DNA from: Novosphingobium sp. KA1
GTDB taxonomy: Bacteria > Pseudomonadota > Alphaproteobacteria > Sphingomonadales > Sphingomonadaceae
NCBI RefSeq assembly: GCF_017309955.1
Contig: NZ_CP021247.1
Coordinates: 620,001-684,000 of the forward strand
Direction: 5' to 3'
DNA length: 64,000 nucleotides
How positions within the stretch are numbered: the stretch's first letter is position 1; each line of letters opens with the position of its first letter. This document shows, one piece after another, positions 55,386-64,000 of the stretch. The notes under the pieces are model-generated. The model saw only the letters and a program-made list of their open reading frames with translations. It had not been told where the DNA came from and searched no databases. The position numbers were made by a program, and so were the translations under genes.

Positions 55386-57623
55386 TCAGTCCTCGGCCTG
55401 ACCATAAGTGTAGTAGTTATCGTAATAGCTGTAGTTATCGCCCGAGTTCTTAGGATCGAAACGGTTGAGGACGACACCCAAGATCTTGGCATTGACCAGC
55501 TTGATGCGGCGCAGCGCCGACTTGACTGCACCGCGGTGGAACACCGAGGCGTCGATCACGAAGAGCACGCCATCCGCATGGTTGGCAAGCAGGGCCGCGT
55601 CCGACAGGCCCAGCAACGGCGGACTGTCGATGATCACCAAGTCATAGCGTGCACGCGCCTCCGCGATGAAGCGACTCACACCTTCGCCGCCCAACAGCAG
55701 TGCCGGATCTGGCGGCATCGGTAGTGCAGTCACATAGTTGAGGTTCTCGACATCCGTGGGAGCAACGATCTCATCGAAAGTCTTCTGGTTGGTGAGATAG
55801 TCGGACAATCCACGCTTGTTTCGCTCAGCCAGATAGCCGTGCAGGGTAGGACGACGAAGGTCGGCGTCTACCAGCAGGACGCGCTTGCCGAGGCGGGCCA
55901 TATCGCGTGCGATAGTACGCGAAGCGGTCGATTTACCTTCACCTTCGCGCGAACTGGTCACCATCAGCAATTCTGGTAAACCGTTGGCAGTGGAATAGCG
56001 CAGATTGGTGACCAGCGTGCTGTAAGCCTCGCCTACGCCCGACCTACGATCCTCCAGCGCATCGTTGACGTCGCGCTTGGGTTCCAGCGGGATGAGGCCG
56101 AGTAACGGCAGCCCGACCTTCACCTCAACGTCTTCCGGCGAGCGGATTGATCCATCGAAGACCTCGCGCAACAGCACAGCAGCGGCAGCTACCAGCAACC
56201 CCACGATAAACGAAAGAGCGATGTTAAGGATCAGCTTGGGGGACGAGGGCTCGGTCGGCACCTCGGCGCGATCAACAAGCGTAATGTTGTTGACCGCCGC
56301 ACCTGCGATTGCATTGATCTGATTGTAGCGCGATAGAAGCGTATCATAGAGCGCCCGGTTGGTATCGGCGATGCGCTTGAGCACCGAGTACTGGACCCCG
56401 CGATCCTGCTCGTTCAACGCTTCGTTACGCAGCGAATCGACCTTGGCCATAAGCGATTGTTCGCGCTCGCTGGCGGACTGGTAATCGAGATAAGACGAAC
56501 GCTTGATCGATTCCGCAATCACCCCGATGCGTCGGTCGAACTCGGCAAGCTGCGCCTTCTTCGCCTTAACCTGCGACGAATCGTCGATGTAACGCGAACG
56601 GGCATCGGCCAGTTCCGCCTCGACGCGCGCCTTTTCGCCCACCAGCGACTGAACGGCCTGGTTGCTGTTCACTTCGCTGATCGACAGCGGCGGCGCCGAC
56701 GAAATCGCCTGCCAGCGATCCTGTGCGGCAATCCGGTCCGCCGTTGCGCGCGAAGCCGCGTCGTTGAGCTGGACGAGCGTGCTTCCGGTCACCGAAAGCT
56801 CGGCTTCCGGTTTCGAGCTGTCCCCCTGGTTCGATACGCGGATCAGGCCAGCGGCACGGGCGTAACGATTGAGATCATGCTCGGATTGCGTCACTTTGGT
56901 GCGCGCTTCCTCAAGCTGATCGGCCAGGAACTTGCGCGCATAAGCGCTGCTCTCATACTTCTGGCGCAAGTTGCCGTCTATGTAGCGTTCGGCAAACATG
57001 TTGGCGAGATTCGCCGCATATTCGGGGCTGCGGCTCTTGACGGTGATTGCGATGATACGGCTGTTCATCGGTAGCTTGACCGAAAGCGCTTCCGTCAGCG
57101 CGTCAATCGCCACGTCCTTGCGCGCATTGGCGTAAGCTTTCTTCGCGAAACCTTCGCGGGCCAGATCGTCGTCCGAGGGCATATCAACGCCCATCGCGGA
57201 ATAGAAAGCCGCATCCTCATGGAAGCGCCCGGCTTCCACCACGCTGCGGGCGAGCGAACGGCTTTGCAAGATTCCCAACTGAGTCTGCAGGAAACGATCG
57301 GTATCCCAGGCGGCACCGGCTCTCTGCAGATCACTACCTTCGATGATCTGATCGGCCTGATCTTCGACGAGGACCTGGGCCTGAGAATCATACTTCGGAG
57401 TAATCAGCATCGTCACGATAACGCCGAATACGACAACGCTCGCCACCGTTGCGGCGATCAGGAGTACATTTCGCCGAACTATCGCGATGACTTTCTTGAG
57501 AATCACTTCGAGGCTGGTATCGGCATCCCAACCGGCGAACTCACCTTCTTGCGAGCCCTCAGCAGATTGTAAGTCTTTCAAATTCAACCCCGCCATTCTT
57601 TCAAGCTCGATGACCTGTTGCAT
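55386..57623 (-). CDS. wzc: Polysaccharide co-polymerase / tyrosine autokinase (Wzc-type)
   Basis: 745 residues from the ATG at 57623; a TTG lies at 57629. An N-terminal Wzz domain with its first membrane helix (about 45-70) is followed by a long periplasmic coiled coil, a GNVR-type segment and a second helix (about 445-470). The BY-kinase domain has Walker A SSREGEGKSTASRT near 560, A' LLVDADLRRP, and B LVIIDSPPLLGLSDA. It ends in a cluster of six tyrosines (YSYYDNYYTY), the autophosphorylation tail. It controls EPS chain length and export with Wza. No separate phosphatase (Wzb) is nearby. Confidence 0.93.
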   Translation of the reverse strand: MQQVIELERMAGLNLKDLQSAEGSQEGEFAGWDADTSLEVILKKVIAIVRRNVLLIAATVASVVVFGVIVTMLITPKYDSQAQVLVEDQADQIIEGSDLQRAGAAWDTDRFLQTQLGILQSRSLARSVVEAGRFHEDAAFYSAMGVDMPSDDDLAREGFAKKAYANARKDVAIDALTEALSVKLPMNSRIIAITVKSRSPEYAANLANMFAERYIDGNLRQKYESSAYARKFLADQLEEARTKVTQSEHDLNRYARAAGLIRVSNQGDSSKPEAELSVTGSTLVQLNDAASRATADRIAAQDRWQAISSAPPLSISEVNSNQAVQSLVGEKARVEAELADARSRYIDDSSQVKAKKAQLAEFDRRIGVIAESIKRSSYLDYQSASEREQSLMAKVDSLRNEALNEQDRGVQYSVLKRIADTNRALYDTLLSRYNQINAIAGAAVNNITLVDRAEVPTEPSSPKLILNIALSFIVGLLVAAAAVLLREVFDGSIRSPEDVEVKVGLPLLGLIPLEPKRDVNDALEDRRSGVGEAYSTLVTNLRYSTANGLPELLMVTSSREGEGKSTASRTIARDMARLGKRVLLVDADLRRPTLHGYLAERNKRGLSDYLTNQKTFDEIVAPTDVENLNYVTALPMPPDPALLLGGEGVSRFIAEARARYDLVIIDSPPLLGLSDAALLANHADGVLFVIDASVFHRGAVKSALRRIKLVNAKILGVVLNRFDPKNSGDNYSYYDNYYTYGQAED

Positions 57624-57711
57624 CGACAAGCGAACACTAGCTTGGCTCCGCTATCGCCAATCCGACACGTCAAAATTTAAGGCCAGCCAGCCAACCTTAA
57701 CTACATTCTTC

Positions 57712-59079
57712 TCACAAGAACCCAACAACTTCTGTGCGCCGCCGCGAACGAACCGTCGTCGGCCCAGAATTGACAGGGCGGATGATCATGGCCAACATCA
57801 ATCCAGCCACGCACAGGATCGCCTGACTGCGAAGCGGATAATCCAGAACCGACTGCATAAAGAGCATCACGAAAACAGCCCCTGGTGCCAAATCGATGAT
57901 GCCACGACTGCTAACGGCCCGCAACATCGCCGAAACGATTACTGCCAACCATCCAATCAGCAGCGCGATACCGAAGACCCCCGATTCCAGCGTCAGTTCC
58001 AGATAATCATTATGGGCACGTCCAGCACGATGAGGCGCAAGATTTTCCAGCGATTCGTCAACCTGAAAAACCTCATCAAAGGTCCCCACCCCACTACCAA
58101 CGGGCCAATAGCGACGGATTGCCGACCGCGTATCGCTCCAAATCGCTGGACGCTCGTCGTTGAGGTTCTCGAAACGCGCAAAGCTCTGCTGGACACGATC
58201 GACTTGCGCGCCCCCCCACACTACACAGCCTAAACCTAGACAACTCAACAGCATGGCCATCCCGAAGCGCTTTCGGCCGACGCGATGCGCCATGACAAAA
58301 TAAATCCGCACCAACAGGCAAACGAATGGCACCACCCCGATCAGCATACCCGATCGCGAACGGGTGAGAAACAGACCGATCAGAAGCAACAAGCCGCAAC
58401 CCCCAACCGAAAGCACAAGGCTCGGCCGCATCCGGACCTCCGGCAGCGCGCAAATCAGAGCCACCAGAGCGATGTCGAGGAACAAGGCGGCGGTATTATG
58501 GTTTGCAAACGTGCCCTGCAACTCCTGCGAACCGTAAGCCTCCGCAAAGAAAACGAACATCCGGTTCCCCGTAGCCAGTTGTGGCAATCCAATCAGCACA
58601 CTGAGCGCACCAGCCATAGCGATCAATACTAGAAACTGGCGGCGGTGCTGCGCCGAGGAGTCACGCGCGAGTATGAGAATCGCCAGCGGCGGCAGCATCG
58701 CCAGGAACGCCACGGCCGTCCTACGCATGTCGAGCGAGAACGGGAACCATTCGTCCTGGCGCCCGATCAGTGTAAGCGACTGCTCCACCATCTCGCGGCC
58801 AGGCAGCGCCCGCCAGATCGACGGCGGCAGCGGTACGATCTGCAACAACGGCAGAAGCAAGGTCGCGACCACCAGCACCACAAAATACCGCGGCGAACTG
58901 CGCAGAAAATCGGCAAAAGCCGATGCATTCACCGCGATCAACGCGATGGCCGCAAGCTGGACAAGGAGATTGTAAAGGCCTGCACCGCCGCCGCCGCCGC
59001 CAAAGATGACGCCTACCAGGACAAGCGCCATGGCCTGCGCCACGCGACGCCCCTGCGCTTGCGACAACGCCCCCGCCAA
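57712..59079 (-). CDS. O-antigen ligase/polymerase-family membrane protein (second Wzy-like)
   Basis: Up to 455 residues from the TTG at 59079; an in-frame ATG at 59031 is a good alternative. About 11 membrane helices, including a Gly-rich first one (GVIFGGGGGGAGLYN). The large loop carries DTRSAIRRYWPVGSGVGTF followed by AHNDYLELTLESGVFGIALL, the Wzy_C/WaaL motif with HNDYLE. GC-rich and in the operon with wzc, unlike the AT-rich Wzy at 41468. It may be the main EPS polymerase of this locus. Confidence 0.85.
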   Translation of the reverse strand: MAGALSQAQGRRVAQAMALVLVGVIFGGGGGGAGLYNLLVQLAAIALIAVNASAFADFLRSSPRYFVVLVVATLLLPLLQIVPLPPSIWRALPGREMVEQSLTLIGRQDEWFPFSLDMRRTAVAFLAMLPPLAILILARDSSAQHRRQFLVLIAMAGALSVLIGLPQLATGNRMFVFFAEAYGSQELQGTFANHNTAALFLDIALVALICALPEVRMRPSLVLSVGGCGLLLLIGLFLTRSRSGMLIGVVPFVCLLVRIYFVMAHRVGRKRFGMAMLLSCLGLGCVVWGGAQVDRVQQSFARFENLNDERPAIWSDTRSAIRRYWPVGSGVGTFDEVFQVDESLENLAPHRAGRAHNDYLELTLESGVFGIALLIGWLAVIVSAMLRAVSSRGIIDLAPGAVFVMLFMQSVLDYPLRSQAILCVAGLMLAMIIRPVNSGPTTVRSRRRTEVVGFL

Positions 59080-59342
59080 GCCCGGAACGTGCCCGACTGC
59101 AGGACGGTTTTGCCTCCCACTAACAATTGGTGACCCGGACAGAGCTTCACCTCGAAAGTTGGAAAAATCGGCAGATCAGGGAGATCAGGTCGGAATCGCA
59201 ACCATGACGGTTCCGACCTGATGTCTCATCAACACGCGAAGGAAAAAATCTTACTAAACCGATGAAGCAACCGGGCAAGACCCGCATGCACGTCAGAATA
59301 ATAAAACACATGATTCGCTGAACGAATCCAAAGGCGTCATGT
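59080..59342. other. Non-coding region upstream of the second wzy, with a 12-bp hairpin
   Basis: Likely holds the promoter of the wzy-wzc operon. A 12-bp stem (ATCAGGTCGGAA at 59184 and its complement at 59211-59222) with a 15-base loop lies about 105 bases before the start, and could act as a terminator or attenuator. Confidence 0.5.
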
Positions 59343-59375
59343 AAAAAGCCCTGCCCTCGAAAAATCGGGGGCAGG
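59343..59375 (-). terminator. Intrinsic terminator of the small secreted protein gene
   Basis: On the minus strand an 11-bp stem (CCTGCCCCCGA / TCGAGGGCAGG, one G-T pair or mismatch) is followed by GCTTTTTAC. It lies 23 bases after the stop at 59398. Confidence 0.8.
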
Positions 59376-59397
59376 ACCTTTCAGAAAGTCGAAGCGA

Positions 59398-59661
59398 TCA
59401 GGCGCCGTTCGACTTGTTGTCGCTCTTGGTCGCCTCGACGACACCCCAGGTCGCGAGACCCAGAGCAATCGCGCCGAGAACGAACACGCCCGGAGCAGCC
59501 TTCTGCTTGGCCTGAACCGGAGCCGAGCTACGCACGCCAACGCCCGAAAGGGTTGCAGCCTTGGGCAGCGCAGCCGAAGCAGCGGTACCGGCCTGCGCGG
59601 CGATCGGGGCAAAAAGGAGACCGGCAGCAGCCACCACCGGCATGACATTCTTGAGCTTCAT
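59398..59661 (-). CDS. Small secreted protein of unknown function
   Basis: 87 residues with a Sec signal (about 1-24, ending AAQAGT), an Ala/Lys-rich linker, one hydrophobic segment (VFVLGAIALGLATWGVVEA) and a short charged tail (TKSDNKSNGA). GGAGG lies 5 bases before the ATG. It has its own terminator. Similar small exported proteins are found near EPS genes in sphingomonads; the function is unknown. Confidence 0.75.
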   Translation of the reverse strand: MKLKNVMPVVAAAGLLFAPIAAQAGTAASAALPKAATLSGVGVRSSAPVQAKQKAAPGVFVLGAIALGLATWGVVEATKSDNKSNGA

Positions 59662-59723
59662 GAAACCTCCATGACGTTACGTACTATAGACTAATAGCAC
59701 TTATTCCTATACCGCAGCGCACA

Positions 59724-60683
59724 ATGCAACGCAATATAATACCGACATTATTCAAGACCCCGGCGAGTTTGGTCGCATTCTTGGCGCTCTTCGTCGCACC
59801 GGTCGCCGAAGCCGCCGAGGCCCATCCGTGGCCCGTCACGTTGCGCGAGCAGATGGCTCGAATCGCCGATATCGGCTTTCGCCTCGACCTTGCGGCAGCC
59901 CCGCTATGTCACTCTACAATGTCGGGAATCGGCCTCACTCTCGACCATATCGGCGCTTATCAAAAAAGCGATCAGGTCGCCGTCGCGCAATTGCTCGGAA
60001 TGACCGATTCACCGCAGATTGCCGCCATCGCGAGCGGCAGCCCGGCGGATATGGCCGGCCTGCGCGTCGGTGACGATCTGCTAGCCATCGACGGCGCGTC
60101 CACAGATTCGCTTTTCGCGGATACGCAGAATCCATCTTTGTTTTCCGACGCCCTGGAAGAACGTCTCGGGGCGACACCGCCCGGTCGCGCAATTCATCTG
60201 CGCCTGCGCCGCGGCGGTCAGGAACGCGAAGCCACGGTGCACCCCATCCCGATCTGCAGCGCCCGCTTCCTGATAAAGACAAACAAGGGCATAGATGCCT
60301 TCAGCGACAGCAAAAATGTTGCTATTTCCAGTAGCCTGATCGAATTTTCGCAAAACGACGACGAATTGGCCCTCGTTGCCGGGCATGAATTGGGACACGT
60401 CGTCAATCAGGATGCTGACGCAAGGGGACTGAACGACCGCCGCCGCATGGAAGATCGTGCCGACCTGCTCGGCGCCGGACTGGCCCGCTGCGCGGGCTAT
60501 GCCCCTGCCCGCGGGGTCGAATTCTGGTTGCGCTACAATGCCCAGGACTGGCTGCGCCTGTTCCGATCCCCCAGTCATCGATCGCCGAAATCACGAGTAA
60601 AATTGATGCGCGAGTATGCCCTGAACGGCCCCTGTCCTCCGACCGTCGGACTTGTCGGACAGGTCGCCGGTAACGGGCGCTGA
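59724..60683 (+). CDS. Exported PDZ-domain metallopeptidase-like protein (M48-type)
   Basis: A 319-residue protein with an N-terminal signal (about 1-30, VAEAAEA). A PDZ domain (about 88-170) includes IASGSPADMAGLRVGDDLLA. A zinc-peptidase motif HELGH lies near residue 222 within LALVAGHELGHVVNQ, followed by RRMEDRADLLGAGLARCAGY, which supplies a third-ligand candidate (EDRAD). The arrangement fits an M48-type peptidase acting in the periplasm. It lies in the EPS locus just before wza; substrates are unknown. Confidence 0.8.
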   Translation: MQRNIIPTLFKTPASLVAFLALFVAPVAEAAEAHPWPVTLREQMARIADIGFRLDLAAAPLCHSTMSGIGLTLDHIGAYQKSDQVAVAQLLGMTDSPQIAAIASGSPADMAGLRVGDDLLAIDGASTDSLFADTQNPSLFSDALEERLGATPPGRAIHLRLRRGGQEREATVHPIPICSARFLIKTNKGIDAFSDSKNVAISSSLIEFSQNDDELALVAGHELGHVVNQDADARGLNDRRRMEDRADLLGAGLARCAGYAPARGVEFWLRYNAQDWLRLFRSPSHRSPKSRVKLMREYALNGPCPPTVGLVGQVAGNGR

Positions 60684-60831
60684 CAGCTTGGCAGCCCTCG
60701 GCAAGATGTCTAGTCAGGGTATCCGACAAGTTCGGAAGCCGAATTGGACGCTCCCTCACATCTTTATCAACCGGGCACACCGTGGCTGCCCGGTTCCGAA
60801 AATCCGCTTACGGTCATGGAGACACCCGAAA
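60684..60831. other. Leader region of wza
   Basis: 148 bases without a gene. A 9-bp hairpin (AACCGGGCA / TGCCCGGTT, about 60769-60795) lies 37 bases before the wza start. Confidence 0.45.
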
Positions 60832-61539
60832 GTGCACAGTTCACCTAAGTCCCTCGGCCTCGCCGTGCTGCTCGCCGGCACATTCATGTCAGGCTGCACG
60901 TCAACAACGCACAATCCGAACCTCCCCCGGGGCGCGGCAGCCTACGAGGTCATTCCCCCAACGGTCAGCCAACCGAGCACTTACAGCATCGTGCCGGCCG
61001 ATACCCTGCAAGTGCGTGTTGTCGGCGAACCCGATCTTTCGGTCGAAAAGGCCCTGGTCGATGATGCCGGCTTCATCCACGTGCCCGTGGCCGGGGAAAT
61101 CAAGGCAGCCGGGCGAAGCGCGCCCGAAGTCGCCAACGACATCACCGAGCGACTGCGCCGCAAGTACATGCGCGATCCGCAAGTCGCCGTTTCGGTCGAT
61201 GAACTGGCACTGCGCTACGTCTCGGTGGAAGGCGAGGTCAACAAGCCAGGCGTCTATGAACTGTCGAAGAATGCCACATTGCTTTCGGCGATCGCGCGAG
61301 CAGAAAGTCCGCTGGTCACGGCCAAGCTCGACGAAGTGGTGATTTTCCGCACGATCAACGGCCAGCGCATGGCCGCACGCTTCAACCTCAAGGACATCCG
61401 CACCGGCGTCGCGCCCGATCCCGTCATTCTGGATGGCGACGTCGTGATGATCGGCAACTCCGTCATCAAGGGCCTGTGGCAGGACTTCCTGAAGGCCGCG
61501 CCAGTGTTCAACGCCTTTGCGGTCATCAGCCGCAACTAA
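60832..61539 (+). CDS. wza: Polysaccharide export outer-membrane lipoprotein (Wza/BexD family)
   Basis: 235 residues from the GTG at 60832, with GGAG 11 bases upstream. The lipoprotein signal ends at FMSGC with the lipidated Cys22. A Poly_export domain (about 50-130: YSIVPADTLQVRVVGEPDLS) is followed by an SLBB domain (about 135-220: VSVEGEVNKPGVYELSKNAT). It lacks the longer C-terminus of E. coli Wza, as is common in short-form exporters. It forms the outer-membrane exit for EPS with Wzc. Confidence 0.9.
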   Translation: MHSSPKSLGLAVLLAGTFMSGCTSTTHNPNLPRGAAAYEVIPPTVSQPSTYSIVPADTLQVRVVGEPDLSVEKALVDDAGFIHVPVAGEIKAAGRSAPEVANDITERLRRKYMRDPQVAVSVDELALRYVSVEGEVNKPGVYELSKNATLLSAIARAESPLVTAKLDEVVIFRTINGQRMAARFNLKDIRTGVAPDPVILDGDVVMIGNSVIKGLWQDFLKAAPVFNAFAVISRN

Positions 61540-61594
61540 ATCCAGGTGCGATCACCTTCTGCTTCGGACAGCGCGAAAGGCCACAGTCCTGAGG

Positions 61595-61646
61595 CCGTTG
61601 ATCCGAAGACGTGAGACCGTTGATCCGATGCGTTCGGATCAACGGT
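61595..61646. terminator. Hairpin with a duplicated arm between convergent wza and epimerase genes
   Basis: A 13-bp perfect stem (ACCGTTGATCCGA at 61616 and its complement ending 61646) with a 5-base loop. A second copy of the left arm (CCGTTGATCCGA) lies at 61595-61606, so two alternative stems can form. It lacks a U-run. Confidence 0.5.
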
Positions 61647-61698
61647 TCCGCCTCCCCTACCCGGGCGGCGCCCTATTGTGCCAGCAGGCGCTCGTCCT

Positions 61699-62706
61699 TC
61701 AGATGCCCGCGTAATCGCGATACCACTCGACGAACCGCGGCACTCCGATTTCGATGGGCGTGGACGGCACATAGCCAGTGTCGTGCGTGAGCGCGGCAAT
61801 GTCCGCAAACGTGGCATGAACGTCGCCCGGCTGCATCGGCAGCAGATCAAGCACGGCCTTCACGCCGCAGGCCTCCTCCAGCACTTCGATCAGCCGCATC
61901 AGATGCTCGCTGCGGTTGTTGCCGATGTTGTAAAGCGCATGCGGCTTGACGCTGCCGCCAGCCTTGGGCGCTCCGTCATCGACGGGAGGCCGGTCGAGAC
62001 ACGCCAAAACCCCGGCCACGATGTCATCGATATAGGTGAAGTCCCGATACATCTCGCCGTTGTTGAAGACCTCGATCGGACGCGCGGACAGCATGCGCTC
62101 GGTAAACTTCCAAAGCGCCATGTCGGGCCGCCCCCAGGGGCCGTAGACCGTAAAGAAGCGAAGCCCCGTCAAGGGGATACGGAACAGGTGAGCATATGTC
62201 TCGCTCATCAGTTCATCGGCCTTCTTGGTGGCCGCATAGAGCGAAACCGGATGATCGACCCGGTCCTCGACCGCAAAGGGCAGCTTTTCATTGCCACCGT
62301 AAACCGAACTCGAACTGGCATAGACCATGTGCTCGACCTTTCGGGCGCGGGCGATCTCCAGCATGTTGACGTGGCCGGCCAGGTTGGAGGCCACGTAGGC
62401 CTGCGGGTTTTCCAGCGAGTAGCGCACGCCCGCCTGCGCGCCGAGATGAACGATCCGGTCGAAGCGATGCGGCTCAAGCGCCCTCGCCAGCGGGTCCATG
62501 TCGGCAAAATCGAGCGGGAGGAACGTGAACAGGTTACCGTGACGGGCGTGCAACCGGTCGCGCCGCGCTTCCTTGAGCGAGACCGCATAGTAATCGTTCA
62601 TCGAATCGATGCCGATCACCGGGATTCCCCGCGCCATCAGGGCGTCGGCGACCGCCGCCCCGATAAAACCCGCGGCGCCGGTCACGATCGTCGGATAGTG
62701 GGACAA
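61699..62706 (-). CDS. NAD-dependent epimerase, UDP-glucuronate 4-epimerase-like
   Basis: A 335-residue SDR-fold enzyme. It has TGAAGFIGAAVADALMARG at the N-terminus, GIDSMNDYY typical of UDP-glucuronate 4-epimerases, HLGAQAGVRYSL, SSSSVYGGN, the Y-x3-K pair in SLYAATKKADE, and FFTVYGPWGRPDMALWKF. It likely converts UDP-glucuronate, from Ugd, to UDP-galacturonate. Divergent from galE with 278 bases between them. Confidence 0.88.
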   Translation of the reverse strand: MSHYPTIVTGAAGFIGAAVADALMARGIPVIGIDSMNDYYAVSLKEARRDRLHARHGNLFTFLPLDFADMDPLARALEPHRFDRIVHLGAQAGVRYSLENPQAYVASNLAGHVNMLEIARARKVEHMVYASSSSVYGGNEKLPFAVEDRVDHPVSLYAATKKADELMSETYAHLFRIPLTGLRFFTVYGPWGRPDMALWKFTERMLSARPIEVFNNGEMYRDFTYIDDIVAGVLACLDRPPVDDGAPKAGGSVKPHALYNIGNNRSEHLMRLIEVLEEACGVKAVLDLLPMQPGDVHATFADIAALTHDTGYVPSTPIEIGVPRFVEWYRDYAGI

Positions 62707-62984
62707 ACTCGAATACTCCGGTCAGGTTCAGTCGCAGGCCGATCGCTTTTGCGCCAAGCGCCTCGGGGCAGCAAGACCATGCGACTTCGATACGCGATTG
62801 CGGCATGCGACGGCAGAAATAGAAGCCGCCAGTCGTGAATAAACATTACGATTTCATGGCTATTGGCGCAGGCTTGAAGTATTTGACGCGGCGCAGCACG
62901 TTGCCATACCGCAATGATCGGTACTCGTGGAAACCGGCGCGCGGACATCGGCCGCAAGATGCCGACAGGAACGAACGGAGAAAT
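62707..62984. other. Divergent promoter region between the epimerase gene and galE
   Basis: 278 bases without a credible gene. An in-frame ATG upstream of galE (62835) gives a non-conserved extension and was not used. No clear -35/-10 motif was found. Confidence 0.5.
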
Positions 62985-63995
62985 ATGAGCAGCAAGCTTC
63001 CCGTCCTCGTCACCGGTGGCGCCGGCTATATCGGCAGCCACGCGGTGCTCGCACTCAAGGACGCCGGCTGGCCGGTCACCGTCATCGACAATCTGGTCAC
63101 CGGCTTCCGCTTCGCCGTGCCCGAAGGTGTCGCGCTCTATGAAGGCGATATCGAGGACAGCGCGCTGCTTGCACGCATATTCGCGGAACAGGGAATCCAG
63201 GCGATCATGCATTTCGCGGGCTCGGTCGTTGTCCCGGAATCGGTCGAGAACCCGCTGAAATATTATTACAACAATACGGCCAAGAGCCGCAGCCTGATCG
63301 AAGCGGCAGTCAAGGCCGGGGTGCCGCATTTCATCTTCAGCTCGACCGCGGCAACCTATGGCATACCCGAAGTCTCGCCGGTGCAAGAGGACAGTCCAAA
63401 GCTTCCGATCAATCCCTACGGCATGTCCAAGCTGATGACCGAAATCATGCTGGGCGATGTCTCCCGCGCCCATCCGCTCAACTTCTGCGCACTGCGCTAC
63501 TTCAACGTGGCCGGCGCCGATCCGCAGGCGCGCACCGGCCAGTCCACCGCCGGCGCCACGCATCTCATCAAGGTCGCCGTCGAGGCCGCGCTGGGCAAGC
63601 GCAGCCATGTCTCGGTGTTCGGCACCGATTTCGACACGCCCGACGGAACCGGCGTGCGTGACTACATCCATGTCTCCGACCTTGCCGCCGCGCACGTGCT
63701 GGCGCTTGAGGCCCTGATCGCCGAGCCCACCCGGTCACTGACGATGAATTGCGGCTACGGCCGCGGCTTCTCCGTGCTTGACGTGCTCGACGCGGTGGAC
63801 CGCGTCACCAACCTCCAGATCGAGCGCCGCATCGAAGGGCGCCGCGCCGGCGATCCCGATGCACTGATCTCGGACAACAGCCGGATCAAGGCCACCCTGC
63901 CCTGGCAGCCGCGCTACGCCGACCTGCCAACCATCGTCGAGCATGCCCTCGCCTGGGAACGCAAGTTGAGCGAGATTCGCGCAGAGCCCGCCTGA
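62985..63995 (+). CDS. galE: UDP-glucose 4-epimerase
   Basis: A 336-residue SDR epimerase interconverting UDP-glucose and UDP-galactose. TGGAGYIGSHAVLALKDAG is at the start. MHFAGSVVVPESVENPLKYY, FSSTAATYG, and the Y-x3-K pair in NPYGMSKLM follow, with LRYFNVAGADPQ and GTGVRDYIHVSDLAAAHV. The ATG at 62985 follows ACGGAG. It supplies UDP-galactose for EPS. Confidence 0.94.
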   Translation: MSSKLPVLVTGGAGYIGSHAVLALKDAGWPVTVIDNLVTGFRFAVPEGVALYEGDIEDSALLARIFAEQGIQAIMHFAGSVVVPESVENPLKYYYNNTAKSRSLIEAAVKAGVPHFIFSSTAATYGIPEVSPVQEDSPKLPINPYGMSKLMTEIMLGDVSRAHPLNFCALRYFNVAGADPQARTGQSTAGATHLIKVAVEAALGKRSHVSVFGTDFDTPDGTGVRDYIHVSDLAAAHVLALEALIAEPTRSLTMNCGYGRGFSVLDVLDAVDRVTNLQIERRIEGRRAGDPDALISDNSRIKATLPWQPRYADLPTIVEHALAWERKLSEIRAEPA

Positions 63996-64000
63996 AACGG

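Overview
The window is high-GC alphaproteobacterial DNA, most likely chromosomal sequence from a sphingomonad (Sphingomonadales; Novosphingobium, Sphingobium or Sphingomonas type). This rests on the housekeeping gene content, the protein style, a perfect EcfG-type stress promoter (GGAAC-N16-CGTT), and a large exopolysaccharide (EPS) locus invaded by IS families common in that order. No rRNA, tRNA or CRISPR array was seen.

Bases 1-19400 are a well-kept core region. On the minus strand apbC, a molybdopterin oxidoreductase subunit and hemH (cut by the window edge) form a chain with one-base stop/start overlaps. On the plus strand come hflK-hflC, a DegP-type protease and dinB. Then pgl-nudix, dps, a membrane protein, an HTH protein, an L,D-transpeptidase-like protein, a HAD-IIB sugar phosphatase/mutase and manC. 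The otsB / GH15 glucoamylase-trehalase / otsA trehalose block follows, with an EcfG promoter in front of otsB.

Bases 19400-28700 begin the EPS locus. It holds a PilZ-like small protein (its terminator pushed away by an IS), an IS5 element broken by an IS66 remnant, ugd, three glycosyltransferases, a 159-bp MITE-like element, and a flippase fused to a hexapeptide acetyltransferase.

Bases 28700-54200 are an insertion-sequence graveyard with nesting several levels deep. Target duplications and inverted repeats allow much of it to be unpacked: IS66 in IS3; IS21 in IS630; IS66 in IS5; and IS21 in IS630 inside a second kind of IS630 inside an IS5 remnant. In the middle sits an AT-rich island with a Wzy-like polymerase and a PslG-like glycoside hydrolase. 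Two near-identical inverted IS630 copies, each split by a different IS21, flank that island.

Bases 54200-64000 return to EPS export and sugar-nucleotide genes: a hypothetical secreted/TPR-like protein, a Wzc-type tyrosine autokinase, a second Wzy/ligase-like membrane protein, a small secreted protein, a PDZ-peptidase, Wza, a UDP-glucuronate-epimerase-like protein and galE. Together with ugd and manC these would supply and export a heteropolysaccharide by the Wzx/Wzy route. The priming hexose-1-phosphate transferase is not in the window.
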